Source: Actinomycetes bacterium (lineage in GTDB: Bacteria; Actinomycetota; Acidimicrobiia; Acidimicrobiales; RAAP-2). From it: a DNA stretch of 64,000 bases. The DNA is taken from positions 1-64,000 of the forward strand of contig JAJZVL010000007.1 in assembly GCA_021845725.1 (NCBI GenBank). Direction: 5' to 3'. How positions within the stretch are numbered: position 1 is the stretch's first letter; every line of letters begins with the position of its first letter. The notes under the pieces were generated by a model. That model did not search any database and had not been told where the DNA came from. It worked only from the letters and a program-made list of their open reading frames with translations. Made by a program: the position numbers and the translations under genes. Of this stretch, positions 7,684 to 16,695 are shown in pieces.

Positions 7684-8925
7684 GTGGCCTTCCTCGAGCT
7701 CTGCGCGGTCGGAGCCGCGTGCGGACGCCTTCGTCGCGTAGGACGCCGGCGAGCGGCGGCGACGGTCGCTGCTTCGTGGGCAGGTGCACGCCTGGTGGGG
7801 ACCGCCACCGGTGATCGGGCGTCAGGGTGGCTTGGGCTCGCGTATGGCCTGGGCCGGATCGCGCCGGCGCTCCGCTCTCCTTTGCTCTTCGCTTCGAGTC
7901 TGGTCGCTCGTGCTTGGATGCAGCAGAGCCGGAACCGCGTACTGCGTTCTCTCGTTGCGCTCGGAGCAGCGTTTCTGGCTGTACACGGGGTCGAGCGTCG
8001 GCGTCCGAAATCCAAAGCTGTCGGCCCCGACGCTCCGGTGCTCGCCCTCGTGGCGAACCGGCACGCGGGCTCTGCTCGGCTGGTTCGCCGGACCCATCGG
8101 GCGCTCCAGCGTGACGCATGCCTGGTCATGGAGCGAGTAGTGGGTGGAGACGAGATCGAGGCGGCCCTCGCCGATGCTGTAACGGCACTTGACGGTTGCC
8201 CCGGAGCGCGAATCGCTGTGGCCGGCGGGGACGGGACCCTTGGCCTTGCCGCCAGAGTCCTCGCGGGTAGCGAGATCGCCTTGTGCGTGCTGCCATGTGG
8301 GACCGGCAACGATCTGGCACGCAGTCTCGGCATCCCCCTCTACCCCGAAGAGGCGGCAGAGGTGGCAATTGTTGGCTCAACCAGATCGATGGACCTGGTT
8401 GCAACCGATCTCGGGACCTTCGCTCACGCCGCCGGCGTCGGGATCATGGTCCGATTTGCCCAGGCGGTGGCTGACGCTCGGGGCTGGCGGCGCCCGGTGC
8501 TCTATCCTCTGCGTTCCTTTCAGGCTTGGCGGACTCGTCGGCCGCTGGATCTCGTCGTCTCGGTGGACGGGCAGCCGCTCGAGCCTCTTGACCGTCCGTT
8601 CGAAGTCGCGCTCGTGAACGCCCCCCGCCTTGGTGGAAGAGTCGGGCTGCGTCTGAGGTCAGCGAGTCCCGACGATGGACGCCTCGAGGTGGTGGCCGTG
8701 TCAAGGGCGACTGGTCGGGCCGCCCTGATGGGACTCATTCACTATTTCCGCGCTGGTGTCGCGAAGCCGCCGAGCCACTCCCTCGTGCGTTCGGCGACCG
8801 AGGTACGCATCAAGGGTCCCTCGCCATTTGCCGTTTCGCTCGACGGCGAGCGCGTCGGTGAGACCTGCGAGCTCACCGCCCGGGTGATCCCCGGAGCTTG
8901 CACCGTCGTCGTCCCCACTGAATGA
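7684..8925 (+). CDS. diacylglycerol/lipid kinase family protein
   Basis: A 413-residue protein with an N-terminal extension of about 110 residues containing hydrophobic stretches, then a DAGK catalytic domain. It has the nucleotide-binding GGDGT motif at about 181-185 and PCGTGNDLARSLG at about 204-216, followed by the YegS-like beta-sandwich half (LVVSVDGQPLEPLD..., VALVNAPRLGG, DGRLEVVAVSR). Bacterial members phosphorylate diacylglycerol or other membrane lipids with ATP. The GTG at 7684 is the upstream-most start. The true start could be further inside, since the typical catalytic domain begins near ALVANRHAGSARL. Confidence 0.85.
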   Translation: MAFLELCAVGAACGRLRRVGRRRAAATVAASWAGARLVGTATGDRASGWLGLAYGLGRIAPALRSPLLFASSLVARAWMQQSRNRVLRSLVALGAAFLAVHGVERRRPKSKAVGPDAPVLALVANRHAGSARLVRRTHRALQRDACLVMERVVGGDEIEAALADAVTALDGCPGARIAVAGGDGTLGLAARVLAGSEIALCVLPCGTGNDLARSLGIPLYPEEAAEVAIVGSTRSMDLVATDLGTFAHAAGVGIMVRFAQAVADARGWRRPVLYPLRSFQAWRTRRPLDLVVSVDGQPLEPLDRPFEVALVNAPRLGGRVGLRLRSASPDDGRLEVVAVSRATGRAALMGLIHYFRAGVAKPPSHSLVRSATEVRIKGPSPFAVSLDGERVGETCELTARVIPGACTVVVPTE

Positions 8926-8937
8926 ACATGTCTGTGT

Positions 8938-8990
8938 AGCACGCAGGAAGCACGCAGGTAGCACGCAGGAAGCACGCAGGAAGCGCAGGA
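8938..8990 (+). repeat. 11-bp tandem repeat downstream of the lipid kinase
   Basis: Four copies of AGCACGCAGG(A/T) at 8938, 8949, 8960 and 8971, then a shortened AGCGCAGGA at 8982. It lies in the 100-bp gap between the convergent kinase and lipoprotein genes. No clear hairpin terminator is seen. Confidence 0.8.
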
Positions 8991-9025
8991 AGACGGCGCA
9001 GCGCAGCCGCGCGGGGCGCGTGGGA

Positions 9026-9829
9026 TCAGGACCCGCAGTTCGTGATGTTCATGGTCCCCGCTTCGTCGTTCCAGGTTCCGACCCTGACCCACACCTCAGC
9101 AGTACCACACTGCAGGGCGGGAACCGTCCCGACGATCTGGGTGCCGCTCCAGGAGATCACCGGCGCAGCTGCGTTGATCGCTGCGCCGGTGCCACAGAAT
9201 TCGCAGAACGTCACGGCACCGTTCGACGCGCTCCCGAGGTTGGTCCCGACGATCGTGAACCGCGCGCCGGTCGGCGCGCTCTGCGGGGACAACCCGCTGA
9301 TCCCAGGGGCACCCGGCACCGTCACTGTGAACAATGGCCACGAGCGTGTTCCAGCTGGCCCCGCCTCCACCCCAGCCGAGTCCCATACGTCCGGCCTGGC
9401 CAGGCCCGAAGGCAGGCCGGCGGGCACGACGACGACGATCGCGTCCTCGCTCCACGTGACGATCTCCGCACTGAGCGCGGGCGCGCCGGACTCCGGCGTG
9501 AAGGTCACATGTCCGGGGGTCGTTCCGAAGTCCGAGCCGGTCATCGTGACCCGGGTACCGGCAGGCCCGGCCAGAGGGGACAGGGCGGCCAGAACGGGCA
9601 TCGCCGGCACTGCGGTCGTGGTCGTGGTCGTGGTCGTCGGTGGCAGCGTCGTCGTCGAAGACGGTGGCACGCTGCTCGTCGTCGTCGACCTCGACGTGAC
9701 CGACGTGGACGTCGTTGGCGCTCGCGAGGTGGCGGAACTTCGGTGACGTGGGGCGGTCCCACCCGAGCAACTACTGAGCGAGGCTGCCATGAGCAGCCCG
9801 ACGACGGCCAGTACGAGCATGCGGCTCAC
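9026..9829 (-). CDS. IPT/TIG-domain surface lipoprotein
   Basis: From GTG 9829 the protein is about 267 residues: signal peptide MSRMLVLAVVGLLMAASLSSC with a lipobox-like LSSC, a Ser/Thr/Pro-rich linker of about 55 residues with a run of eight Thr, then two IPT/TIG immunoglobulin-like domains. Each begins with a typical phrase (LSPLAGPAGTRVTMTGSDFG and LSPQSAPTGARFTIVGTNLG). The second ends in Cys-containing strands (VTFCEFCGTG, QCGTAEVWV). It is presumably anchored outside the cell; ligand unknown. ATG at 9820 is an alternative start. The longer open frame upstream to 10084 overlaps the phosphoribosyltransferase gene and is unlikely to be translated. Confidence 0.75.
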   Translation of the reverse strand: MSRMLVLAVVGLLMAASLSSCSGGTAPRHRSSATSRAPTTSTSVTSRSTTTSSVPPSSTTTLPPTTTTTTTTAVPAMPVLAALSPLAGPAGTRVTMTGSDFGTTPGHVTFTPESGAPALSAEIVTWSEDAIVVVVPAGLPSGLARPDVWDSAGVEAGPAGTRSWPLFTVTVPGAPGISGLSPQSAPTGARFTIVGTNLGSASNGAVTFCEFCGTGAAINAAAPVISWSGTQIVGTVPALQCGTAEVWVRVGTWNDEAGTMNITNCGS

Positions 9830-9978
9830 ACCGCCTGGACGAGCGAAGCGGGAACGCTCTGCACCCAGCCGGGGCCTAGCCACGGATCGAATGTACCCTC
9901 GGGCGGAACCAACCGGTAGAGCCGAAGGTCTCACGGTCGGGAACCACTGGCAGGTCGATGCCCTCGGTCGTGTGAGGG

Positions 9979-10701
9979 TCAGAAGAGCGAGGCACGCAAG
10001 CGTTCGCCGGCGCAGCGAGCGCAGCGGGCCGCGTCCCAGGGTCGCTTCGCGATCCATGAGAGCAGCTCGGCGCTCGGTGGCCAACCCGGCTGGATGTGCC
10101 GGCCGATCACGACGGGGCCGACGATCGTGGCGCCGTGCCCCCGGAGGGCGGCGGCTGCGCTGAACATGCTTGCGCCGCTCACGAAGGTGTCGTCGAGCAG
10201 AAGGATCCTGTGGCCGCGCACGTCGACCGGCACGGCGAAGCGGTCAGGGTCGATCACGCGTTCCTCGGCGTCCGGCGTCGCGTCGAGGACCTGACGGCAG
10301 CGACCGGCGAAGAGCGCGATGCGGCTGACCACCGGCTGGAGCGCCACCCGCGTCGCTGAGGGAATGCACGTGGCGTAGTCCCAGTCGCCGACACAGCCGG
10401 CATGGTTGGCCATGAACGTGGCGAGGAGCGCTGCGAGGCGAAGGCTCATGCGGCTTCTGACGCCTGTCGCGGGGCTGTCCTTGTAGTTTCGCAGGTGGCT
10501 GTGGACCAGCTCTCCGTGCACGGACAGGGTGATCGGGAGGATCTCGGGCGGATCGGCTGCCGCCCCGGCGCAGGGAAGGCAGCGTGCGTACCCGGGCTTC
10601 GCGCTGCTGTGGCAGGTCGAGCAGACGCCGTCCTGGGGCTGGGCGGGAACCGGGACGAGCGCGCCGCGAAGCGGGAGGATGAGCTCCTTGGCGTTGGCCA
10701 C
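9979..10701 (-). CDS. ComF-like phosphoribosyltransferase with Cys4 zinc ribbon
   Basis: A 240-residue protein from GTG 10701. The N-terminus holds a zinc ribbon (Cys27, Cys30, Cys41, Cys44, in the form CSTC...CLPC). The PRPP-binding signature ILLLDDTFVSGAS is at about 166-178, with the acidic DD pair expected of type I phosphoribosyltransferases. A second Cys pair (CARC) is near the C-terminus. It lies 20 bp downstream of dprA on the same strand and is probably co-transcribed. ComF proteins are linked to DNA uptake. DprA-phosphoribosyltransferase pairs have also been reported as an anti-phage system. Which applies is unknown. Confidence 0.75.
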   Translation of the reverse strand: MANAKELILPLRGALVPVPAQPQDGVCSTCHSSAKPGYARCLPCAGAAADPPEILPITLSVHGELVHSHLRNYKDSPATGVRSRMSLRLAALLATFMANHAGCVGDWDYATCIPSATRVALQPVVSRIALFAGRCRQVLDATPDAEERVIDPDRFAVPVDVRGHRILLLDDTFVSGASMFSAAAALRGHGATIVGPVVIGRHIQPGWPPSAELLSWIAKRPWDAARCARCAGERLRASLF

Positions 10702-10721
10702 GGCACGAGGCCTCGGTGGGC

Positions 10722-11675
10722 CTAGACGAGGAAGGCCGCGTCGGTCATTAGGTCGACCTCGATGGCCGGCACGATCTGGTCGACCGAGTCGACGGCGAGC
10801 ACCTCGGGGCGGGCGGCGATCTCGCGGGCCCACTGCTGGGCTCGCACGAGGGGCTCGAGGAGGAAGACCCGCTTGCCGTGCCGGAGCGCGGCCTCTGCCT
10901 GGAGGCGGGCGCCGGACGTCTCCCCGGCTTCGACGACCACGGTGCCGAGCGACAGTCCGGACGTGACGAGATTGCGCACCGGGAACGTCCACCGGGCCCC
11001 GTGCATCGACGGCCAGAACTGCGAGACGCATGCGCCAGAGCGGGCGATCGCGTCTGCGAGCGCGCGGTTCCTCGCTGGGTAGACCACGTCGATGCCGGTG
11101 CCGAACACGGCGATCGTCCGTCCTCCGGCGGCCAGTGCACCGCTGTGGGCAGCGGTGTCGATGCCTTCGGCCAGCCCTGAGACGACCGTGACGCGCCGCT
11201 CAGCGAGCTGGCGCGCCAGCTCGTACGCCGCAGCGCGCCCTTCGTCGCTGGGCCTGCGGGTGCCGACCACTGCGACTGACCGCTCGTCGTCGGGGACGAG
11301 AGCGCCGCGACCCATGAGGAACGGAGGACGGTTGTGGATCATGCGCAGGTTCGCCGGGTAGTCCTCGTCCGCGGTGTCGAGCATCCACACGCGCTGCCGG
11401 GCGAGCCGGTCGAGCTCCATCTCCCAGAAGCGGACCCGCTGGTCGGTCACGCGGGCGAGCCCTCCCTCCAGCCACGCGACGTCGTCTGCGGGCATTGCGC
11501 CACCGTCGAGGGCGCCGGTCTCGACCAGCTCGGCGAGGCGCTGCGAGGAGGGGCCGTTCAGCGAGGCGGAGAGCACCTCGGCGAGAGCGAGGAGCCGCGC
11601 ATGGCGGGAGCCGCGCTGTGCAGGCCCCGTCAGCGGTCGCTCGTCACGATCTCCCACCGCCCTCACCGTACCCAT
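10722..11675 (-). CDS. dprA: DprA/Smf-family DNA-processing protein
   Basis: A 317-residue protein with the Rossmann-like DprA fold: VGTRRPSD at 137-144, SGLAEGIDTAAH at 166-177, GTGIDVVYPARNRAL at 192-206 and VVVEAGETSGARLQAE at 246-261. Canonical DprA loads RecA on incoming single-stranded DNA during transformation. The C-terminal winged-helix domain of many DprA proteins is absent; the chain ends soon after the Rossmann fold. It is followed 20 bp later by a ComF-like phosphoribosyltransferase, not in the topA/rnhB neighbourhood typical of housekeeping dprA. This raises the possibility of a specialised, possibly defence-related, paralogue. Confidence 0.85.
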   Translation of the reverse strand: MGTVRAVGDRDERPLTGPAQRGSRHARLLALAEVLSASLNGPSSQRLAELVETGALDGGAMPADDVAWLEGGLARVTDQRVRFWEMELDRLARQRVWMLDTADEDYPANLRMIHNRPPFLMGRGALVPDDERSVAVVGTRRPSDEGRAAAYELARQLAERRVTVVSGLAEGIDTAAHSGALAAGGRTIAVFGTGIDVVYPARNRALADAIARSGACVSQFWPSMHGARWTFPVRNLVTSGLSLGTVVVEAGETSGARLQAEAALRHGKRVFLLEPLVRAQQWAREIAARPEVLAVDSVDQIVPAIEVDLMTDAAFLV

Positions 11676-11771
11676 CGAGGCCCCCTCTCAGGGTCATCCA
11701 TCGGAGCCACAGAAGCCCATGGACGAACAGGTGTTCGCCACACTAGCGCACGAGTGCGGCGGCGGCCGTGC

Positions 11772-12596
11772 TCAGGACTTCGCGTGCGCCCACCAGCGTC
11801 CGTCACGCTGCTCGACGTGGACGCGCACACCGAAGCAGCTGGACACGAGCGGACCGGTCAGGACGTCCTCCAGCCGCCCGGCGGCGAGCACGCGCCCGGC
11901 CGCGAGGAGAAGGCCGTGGGTGAACCCGGGGGGCACCTCTTCGAGGTGGTGGGTGACGAGGACAATGGCAGGCACTCCCGGCTCGCATGCGAGCGCTCCC
12001 ATCCGCGTGACCAGGCGCTCGCGCGCCGCGAGATCGAGACCGGACGCGGGTTCGTCGAGCAGGATGAGCTCGGCTGCGCTCATGAGCGACCGAGCGATCA
12101 GCACCTGCTGCCGTTCGCCTTCCGAGAGTACGCCGAACGCTGCTCCTGACAGTGACCCCGCTGCCTCTGGCCCCATGACGCGCTCGAGGATGCGGTCGGC
12201 CGCGGCCCAGTCCGCCGGCGAGTAGCGGTGGCCGAGCGGGTAGAGCGCAGCGTCCTTGCCGGTCACGACCACCTCGCGCGTGCTCAGGAACGGGCGCAGG
12301 CTTCGCACTGTGGCAGCGCTCACCAGCGAGACCCGGGCGCGCACTTCCCGCAGGTCGCTGCGCCCGAATTGCTCACCGACCACCGTCACCGTGCCGCGGC
12401 TTGGCATGAGACGGGCGCCGGCGACCTGGAGGAGAGTGGTCTTCCCGGAGCCGTTCGGGCCGAGCACGACCCAGCGGTCCTTCACGCCGACCTCCCAGTC
12501 AATCGCGTCGAGGATCGGTCTCCCCTCTCGTACGACGGATACCCCGGTGAAGGAGAGGGCCGGGTGTGCGAGCTCGGACGCGAGCTCGGAGGTCAC
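11772..12596 (-). CDS. ABC transporter ATPase
   Basis: A 274-residue ATPase from GTG 12596, with Walker A GPNGSGKT at 46-53, signature LSEGERQQ, Walker B LILLDEP and the switch His in LVTHHLEE. It resembles the iron/molybdate-type single-ATPase subfamily (YlmA-like) more than drug exporters. No permease is immediately adjacent in the same reading unit: an ABC-2 permease starts about 120 bp upstream and is better paired with its own upstream ATPase. The GTG start is chosen because the ABC fold begins soon after it. The transported substrate cannot be read. Confidence 0.8.
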   Translation of the reverse strand: MTSELASELAHPALSFTGVSVVREGRPILDAIDWEVGVKDRWVVLGPNGSGKTTLLQVAGARLMPSRGTVTVVGEQFGRSDLREVRARVSLVSAATVRSLRPFLSTREVVVTGKDAALYPLGHRYSPADWAAADRILERVMGPEAAGSLSGAAFGVLSEGERQQVLIARSLMSAAELILLDEPASGLDLAARERLVTRMGALACEPGVPAIVLVTHHLEEVPPGFTHGLLLAAGRVLAAGRLEDVLTGPLVSSCFGVRVHVEQRDGRWWAHAKS

Positions 12597-12718
12597 CTCC
12601 GCACGTCCGGGGTGCTGGGCCGTGGGCCTTGCTCGATGTCTGGGGCCGTCGTCGTGGCGTTCACGGATGGGAGTCTGCCTCAGGGCTCGGGACGAGCAGC
12701 GCCGCCGTGGTGGCGCGC

Positions 12719-13489
12719 TCAGCTGCGGCTCATCGGCTCCCACTCGAAGGTCCGCACCGCGACGGCCATGCCCACGAGCCCCCAGCCCGCGAGCACGCCG
12801 ACGTTCTCTGCGGTGATGCCCGTCGACGATGCCGTGGTGAACGCCGTTCGCAGACCTGCGGCCAGGTACTCGAGAGGAAATACGCGGCCGATGTCGACGA
12901 GCCAGCCGGGCACGAGCGCGAGAGGGACGAACACGCCCGAGACGAACGCGAGGACGAGCGTGGGGAAGATCCCGACGACCGTGGCGGTGTCGACGTTCGG
13001 GCAGGCCCGGGTCGCCGCCAAGCCGAGCGTGCACATCGAGACGGTGCCGAGGAGCGTGTAGACCACCAGGCCGACGGCGGCGTCCGCCGAGATGGGCACT
13101 GCGTAGAAGACGACACCGACGGCGACGAGCACCACGACCGCACACACCACGACGACGACCGTGCGCCCGATCAGGCTGGCCAGGTAGATCCAGCTCGGCA
13201 TCGGCGTGCCCCGGAACCGCTTCAGCATTCCCGCTTCGCGGTCGGTCACGACGGACACGTTGAGCGAGTTGAAGCCCGCCAGCAGGATCTGGTACGAGAC
13301 GATCGCCGGCGTGTAGTAGAGGGCGGCGGTCTTCGCGCCGATGAATCTCGTGAGTCCGTGGAAGATCGTGTTCAAGATGATCAGCAGGAACAGCGGAAGG
13401 ATGATCGTGAACACGAGGGCCCGCGGGTTCCGCAGGAACCCGATCAGCGCGTAGCGCGTCTGGAAGAACGCGAGTCGGAGGTCCTTCAC
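12719..13489 (-). CDS. ABC-2 type permease
   Basis: A 256-residue membrane protein from GTG 13489 with six predicted helices (ALVFTIILPLFLLIILN, YYTPAIVSYQILLAGFN, VVVVVCAVVVLVAVGVVFYAV, VYTLLGTVSMCTLGLAA, VVGIFPTLVLAFVSGVFVPLAL and a last one near the end). This is the ABC-2 transporter topology. Conserved REAGMLKRFRGTPMP marks the cytosolic loop after helix 2. The start overlaps the stop of the upstream ATPase gene by 4 nt, so the two form an export system of DrrAB type. Substrate (lipid, glycolipid, drug) unknown. Confidence 0.85.
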   Translation of the reverse strand: MKDLRLAFFQTRYALIGFLRNPRALVFTIILPLFLLIILNTIFHGLTRFIGAKTAALYYTPAIVSYQILLAGFNSLNVSVVTDREAGMLKRFRGTPMPSWIYLASLIGRTVVVVVCAVVVLVAVGVVFYAVPISADAAVGLVVYTLLGTVSMCTLGLAATRACPNVDTATVVGIFPTLVLAFVSGVFVPLALVPGWLVDIGRVFPLEYLAAGLRTAFTTASSTGITAENVGVLAGWGLVGMAVAVRTFEWEPMSRS

Positions 13490-14445
13490 GGAGCCGGTGC
13501 CTCGACGGCGTCTCCGGCGTCGTCCCCTCCTCCGGCGTCGCCGTCGGGTTCGGCCAGCTGCACGAAGACGTCGTCCAAAGTCGGCTGGGTCACCTGGAGG
13601 GCGGAGAGCTCGACCCGTGCGTCCTCGGCCCACCGCAACAGGCGCGTGAGCACGTGCTGGACGGAGTCGGTACGGAGACGCACCATCCCCCCGCCGACCG
13701 TGGCGGCAGCACCGGCCGCCTGCTCGATGTCGACCGTCGTCGTGCCCGCCGGCAGGAGGAAGGAGATGTCCGACGTGCCTCCGAGGCTCCGGCTCAGCTC
13801 GTCAGGGGTCCCCTCGGCGGCGATGGTCCCGGCCCGAAGGATCACGATGTGGTCGGAGAGGTGCGCTGCTTCGTCCATGTAGTGCGTGGTGAGGAAGACC
13901 GTCTTGCCCTCGGCGCGCAGCCCGTCGATCATCCGCCACATCTCACGTCTCGCCGCCGGGTCCAGCCCCGTCGTGGGCTCGTCCAGGAAGAGGACGTCGG
14001 GGTCGCCGACCAGGCCGAGCGCGACGTCCACCCGCCGCTTCTGGCCACCCGAGAGCCGCCCGATCCGCTCGTCAGCGTTGTCCGCGAGCCCGACGACATC
14101 GAGGGTCCGGCCGATCGGCGTCGGCGCGTCGAAGTACCTGGCGAACATGGTCACCGTCTCGCGCACGGTGTAGACAGGGTTGAGCTCGGATTCCTGCAGG
14201 ACGATCCCGATGCGATTGCGCCAGGCTCTGTCGGCACGTGCAGGGTCGACCCCGAGCACGGAGACCTCGCCGGAGGTGCGAGCACGGTAGCCCTCGAGGA
14301 TCTCAATGGTCGTGGTCTTCCCTGCGCCGTTCGTCCCGAGGAAGCCGAAGATCTGCCCCGCCTCGACGCTGAAGCTGATGCCGTGCAGCCGCTCGAGCTC
14401 GCCGTAGGACTTGCGCAGCTCGCGGACGGCGACGACGGGTGCCAT
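13486..14445 (-). CDS. ABC-2 exporter ATPase (DrrA-like)
   Basis: A 319-residue ATPase from ATG 14445, MAPVVAVRELRKSYGELERLHGISF. Walker A GTNGAGKT at 37-44, signature LSGGQKRR, Walker B VLFLDEPTTGLDP, and a C-terminal DrrA-type extension (QPTLDDVFVQLAEPDGD) typical of the DrrA/CcmA exporter family. It precedes and overlaps the ABC-2 permease by 4 nt, forming an operon. A 15-bp tandem repeat array lies about 60 bp upstream, between this gene and the divergent AAA+ gene, and may influence both promoters. Confidence 0.9.
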   Translation of the reverse strand: MAPVVAVRELRKSYGELERLHGISFSVEAGQIFGFLGTNGAGKTTTIEILEGYRARTSGEVSVLGVDPARADRAWRNRIGIVLQESELNPVYTVRETVTMFARYFDAPTPIGRTLDVVGLADNADERIGRLSGGQKRRVDVALGLVGDPDVLFLDEPTTGLDPAARREMWRMIDGLRAEGKTVFLTTHYMDEAAHLSDHIVILRAGTIAAEGTPDELSRSLGGTSDISFLLPAGTTTVDIEQAAGAAATVGGGMVRLRTDSVQHVLTRLLRWAEDARVELSALQVTQPTLDDVFVQLAEPDGDAGGGDDAGDAVEAPAP

Positions 14446-14505
14446 GGCGCGAACCTTACGGTCGACGGCCCCGAGGGCGAGGACGCCTCTCGAGCGTCTG
14501 CGGCC

Positions 14506-14595
14506 TGACATCTGCCGGCCTGGCATCTGCCGGCCTGGTGTCTGCCGGCCTGGTGTCTGCCGGCCTGGTGTCTACCGGCCTGGTGTCTACCGGCC
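14506..14595. repeat. six-copy 15-bp tandem repeat (minisatellite)
   Basis: Six 15-bp units (TGGTGTCTGCCGGCC and close variants) at 14506, 14521, 14536, 14551, 14566 and 14581. They sit in the 237-bp gap between two divergent genes, so copy-number change would alter promoter spacing. Confidence 0.9.
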
Positions 14596-14682
14596 GGGCT
14601 CCTGCGCCGGACCACCACCTTCGCTCCCTGGGATGCGGTCGCCGCAGGATGTCCCAGCCGACATCCACTACCGTTTCGCGCG

Positions 14683-16695
14683 GTGGAGCAACGCCTTCAG
14701 TGGCTGGTTGCAGACCTTGCAGATGCGGTGGTGAGCCGCTCGCGCGCACCGGACCACGAGCACATGCAGGCCCTTGTCGAGCTGCTCGCCGACGAGCACG
14801 GGCAGGCGCGGCGACCCGCACCCCTGGACCCAGACGTGCTGGGCGACGAGGCCGACGACGAGCTTGCCGACCTGGCCTCGCTCGTGGGCCTGAGCTCTCT
14901 CGACACCTCGCTCCTGGTGGTCGCCGCCGCCGCCGACCTGGACGTCCGCTTCGGGGCGCTGTTCGGCTACTTGGAAGGCGTGCCCGTACAGTCGCGCGCC
15001 ACGGTCGCGCTGGGGCTGGAGCTTTGTGGCCATGGCTCGATGTCCCCCTCCGCCCGTGCCCGGCTCGGGCCGTTCGCGCCGCTCCGCCGCCAGGGGCTGC
15101 TGCGCTTCGGCGACGACGCGGCGCCCTTCGTCGCGCGCCACCTCGTCGTGCCCGATCGTGTGGTCGCCCACCTGCTCGGCGATCGCTCGGTCGACCCGGT
15201 CGTGGCACCGCTTCGCGTCGAGGTGCCGCTCGCAGGCTCTGCGACGGCTGACGAGCTCGCGGAGGGCCTGCGTTCTGGGGTGCGGATCAGCCACGTCCGG
15301 GCGAGACCCGGCTCCGTAGGGCCGTCTGTCGCCGTGAGCGCCTTCGAGTCGCTGGGGCTCGGGCACCTCGCCGTCGACCTGCGGCGCGCGCCCGGAGGCA
15401 TGGACGCGGGCGCCATTGCCGAGTTGACCCTGGTGGCCGTCAGGGAGGCAACCCTGGCGGGCGCCGCCCTCGTCGTCGTCGACCCCGACGGCGTGCTCGT
15501 CGGTCAGCGGCCGGCCTACTCGCTCTTGGAGACGTCCCCGGTTCCGGTGGTGGTCGTCGACGACGCGGACTGGGATGCCGCATGGTTCGACGACGCGGTG
15601 CTCGATGTCGAGGCGCCTGTGCTCGTGCGCGGCGAGCGGCTCGACCTCTGGCGAGCAGCGCTCGGCAAGGAGCCCGCTGACGACGCCTCGACCTGGGAGA
15701 AGGTGCTGTCGATGCGCCTCAGCCCCCAGCAGATCCTGGCGTCTGCCCGCTGCGCGCACCTTCGGAGCATCCTCAGCGGCTCCCCGCTCGACTCGGCCAC
15801 GGTTGCTGACGTCGCTCGCGGTCACGGTGCGGTGCGGCTTCGTGGCGCCACGGTCGTCACGCGGCCCGCCGCGCGCCTCGACGACGTGATAGTGCTGCCG
15901 CGCACGCGTGTGGCGCTCGAGACCGTGGTGTCGTGGGCACGCCGGCGTGAGGCGCTCCTCGTCGGCAGCGACCTGGCTGGCAAGGGCACGAAAGGCCAGG
16001 GCATCGTGGTCCTGTTCGCCGGTTCCCCAGGCACCGGGAAGACCCTTGCGGCTGAAGCATTGGCAGGCGAGCTCGGGCTGGCGCTGTGCACGGTGGACCT
16101 CTCGGCGATGATCGACAAGTACGTCGGGGAGACCGAGAAGAACCTCGAGCGACTGATCAGCGAAGCGGAGAACCTGAACGTAGTCCTCTTCTTCGATGAA
16201 GCCGATGCGCTCTTCGGTAGCCGCTCTGCGGTGCACGACGCCCGCGACCGCTACGCGAACCAAGAAGTGTCGTACCTGCTCCAGCGCATCGAGCGGTTCC
16301 AGGGCCTCGCCGTTCTGGCGACCAACCTGAAGGAGAGCATGGACCAGGCGTTCGTGCGCCGACTGCACCACGTCGTGGTGTTCGACGACCCTGACGTCCC
16401 GACGCGCCGGCGCCTCTGGGAGGCGCACCTGCGCTCGGTGCCGGCGCAGTCGTGCGACGACCCCGTGGACGTCGACTGGCTGGCCGAGACGGCGGAGCTC
16501 GCCGGCGGTGGGATCCGCAATGCGGTCATGGCCGCCGCCTTCGCCGCCGCCGAGGCGCAGCGCCCCATGGGCATGCATGACGTGCAGGAGGCGGTACGCG
16601 CGGAGTACGCGAAGCTCGGCCGTCTCGTCCCGTTCTCGGGCCACCCCCCTGCGGGCGACGGAGGCTTCGGGCGTGTCGATGGAGCGGGGGAGTGA
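14683..16695 (+). CDS. AAA+ ATPase of contractile-injection-system type
   Basis: A 670-residue protein. Residues 1-420 form a winged-helix/ATPase-like N-terminal half typical of the AAA+ ATPases (Afp15/PVC15/Cis15-like) that accompany extracellular contractile injection systems. Residues about 425-650 form a standard AAA domain: Walker A GSPGTGKT near 447, Walker B VVLFFDEADALFG near 502, sensor 1 in LAVLATNLKESMD, arginine fingers in FVRRLHHVV. The ATPase probably assists assembly or cargo handling; its exact role is not settled. It is followed 88 bp later by a DUF4157 protein, the expected eCIS neighbour. No sheath, tube or baseplate genes are in the window. GTG start. Confidence 0.8.
   Translation: MEQRLQWLVADLADAVVSRSRAPDHEHMQALVELLADEHGQARRPAPLDPDVLGDEADDELADLASLVGLSSLDTSLLVVAAAADLDVRFGALFGYLEGVPVQSRATVALGLELCGHGSMSPSARARLGPFAPLRRQGLLRFGDDAAPFVARHLVVPDRVVAHLLGDRSVDPVVAPLRVEVPLAGSATADELAEGLRSGVRISHVRARPGSVGPSVAVSAFESLGLGHLAVDLRRAPGGMDAGAIAELTLVAVREATLAGAALVVVDPDGVLVGQRPAYSLLETSPVPVVVVDDADWDAAWFDDAVLDVEAPVLVRGERLDLWRAALGKEPADDASTWEKVLSMRLSPQQILASARCAHLRSILSGSPLDSATVADVARGHGAVRLRGATVVTRPAARLDDVIVLPRTRVALETVVSWARRREALLVGSDLAGKGTKGQGIVVLFAGSPGTGKTLAAEALAGELGLALCTVDLSAMIDKYVGETEKNLERLISEAENLNVVLFFDEADALFGSRSAVHDARDRYANQEVSYLLQRIERFQGLAVLATNLKESMDQAFVRRLHHVVVFDDPDVPTRRRLWEAHLRSVPAQSCDDPVDVDWLAETAELAGGGIRNAVMAAAFAAAEAQRPMGMHDVQEAVRAEYAKLGRLVPFSGHPPAGDGGFGRVDGAGE

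Noticed and set aside
9830-10084. Upstream extension of the lipoprotein reading frame to 10084
   Set aside because: It overlaps the phosphoribosyltransferase gene in another frame and lacks a plausible start, while a good signal peptide begins at 9829/9820.
12500-13145. Extended ABC ATPase frame up to 13145
   Set aside because: The extension overlaps the ABC-2 permease antiparallel in codon bias and adds Arg/Gly-rich shadow sequence; the GTG at 12596 fits the fold.
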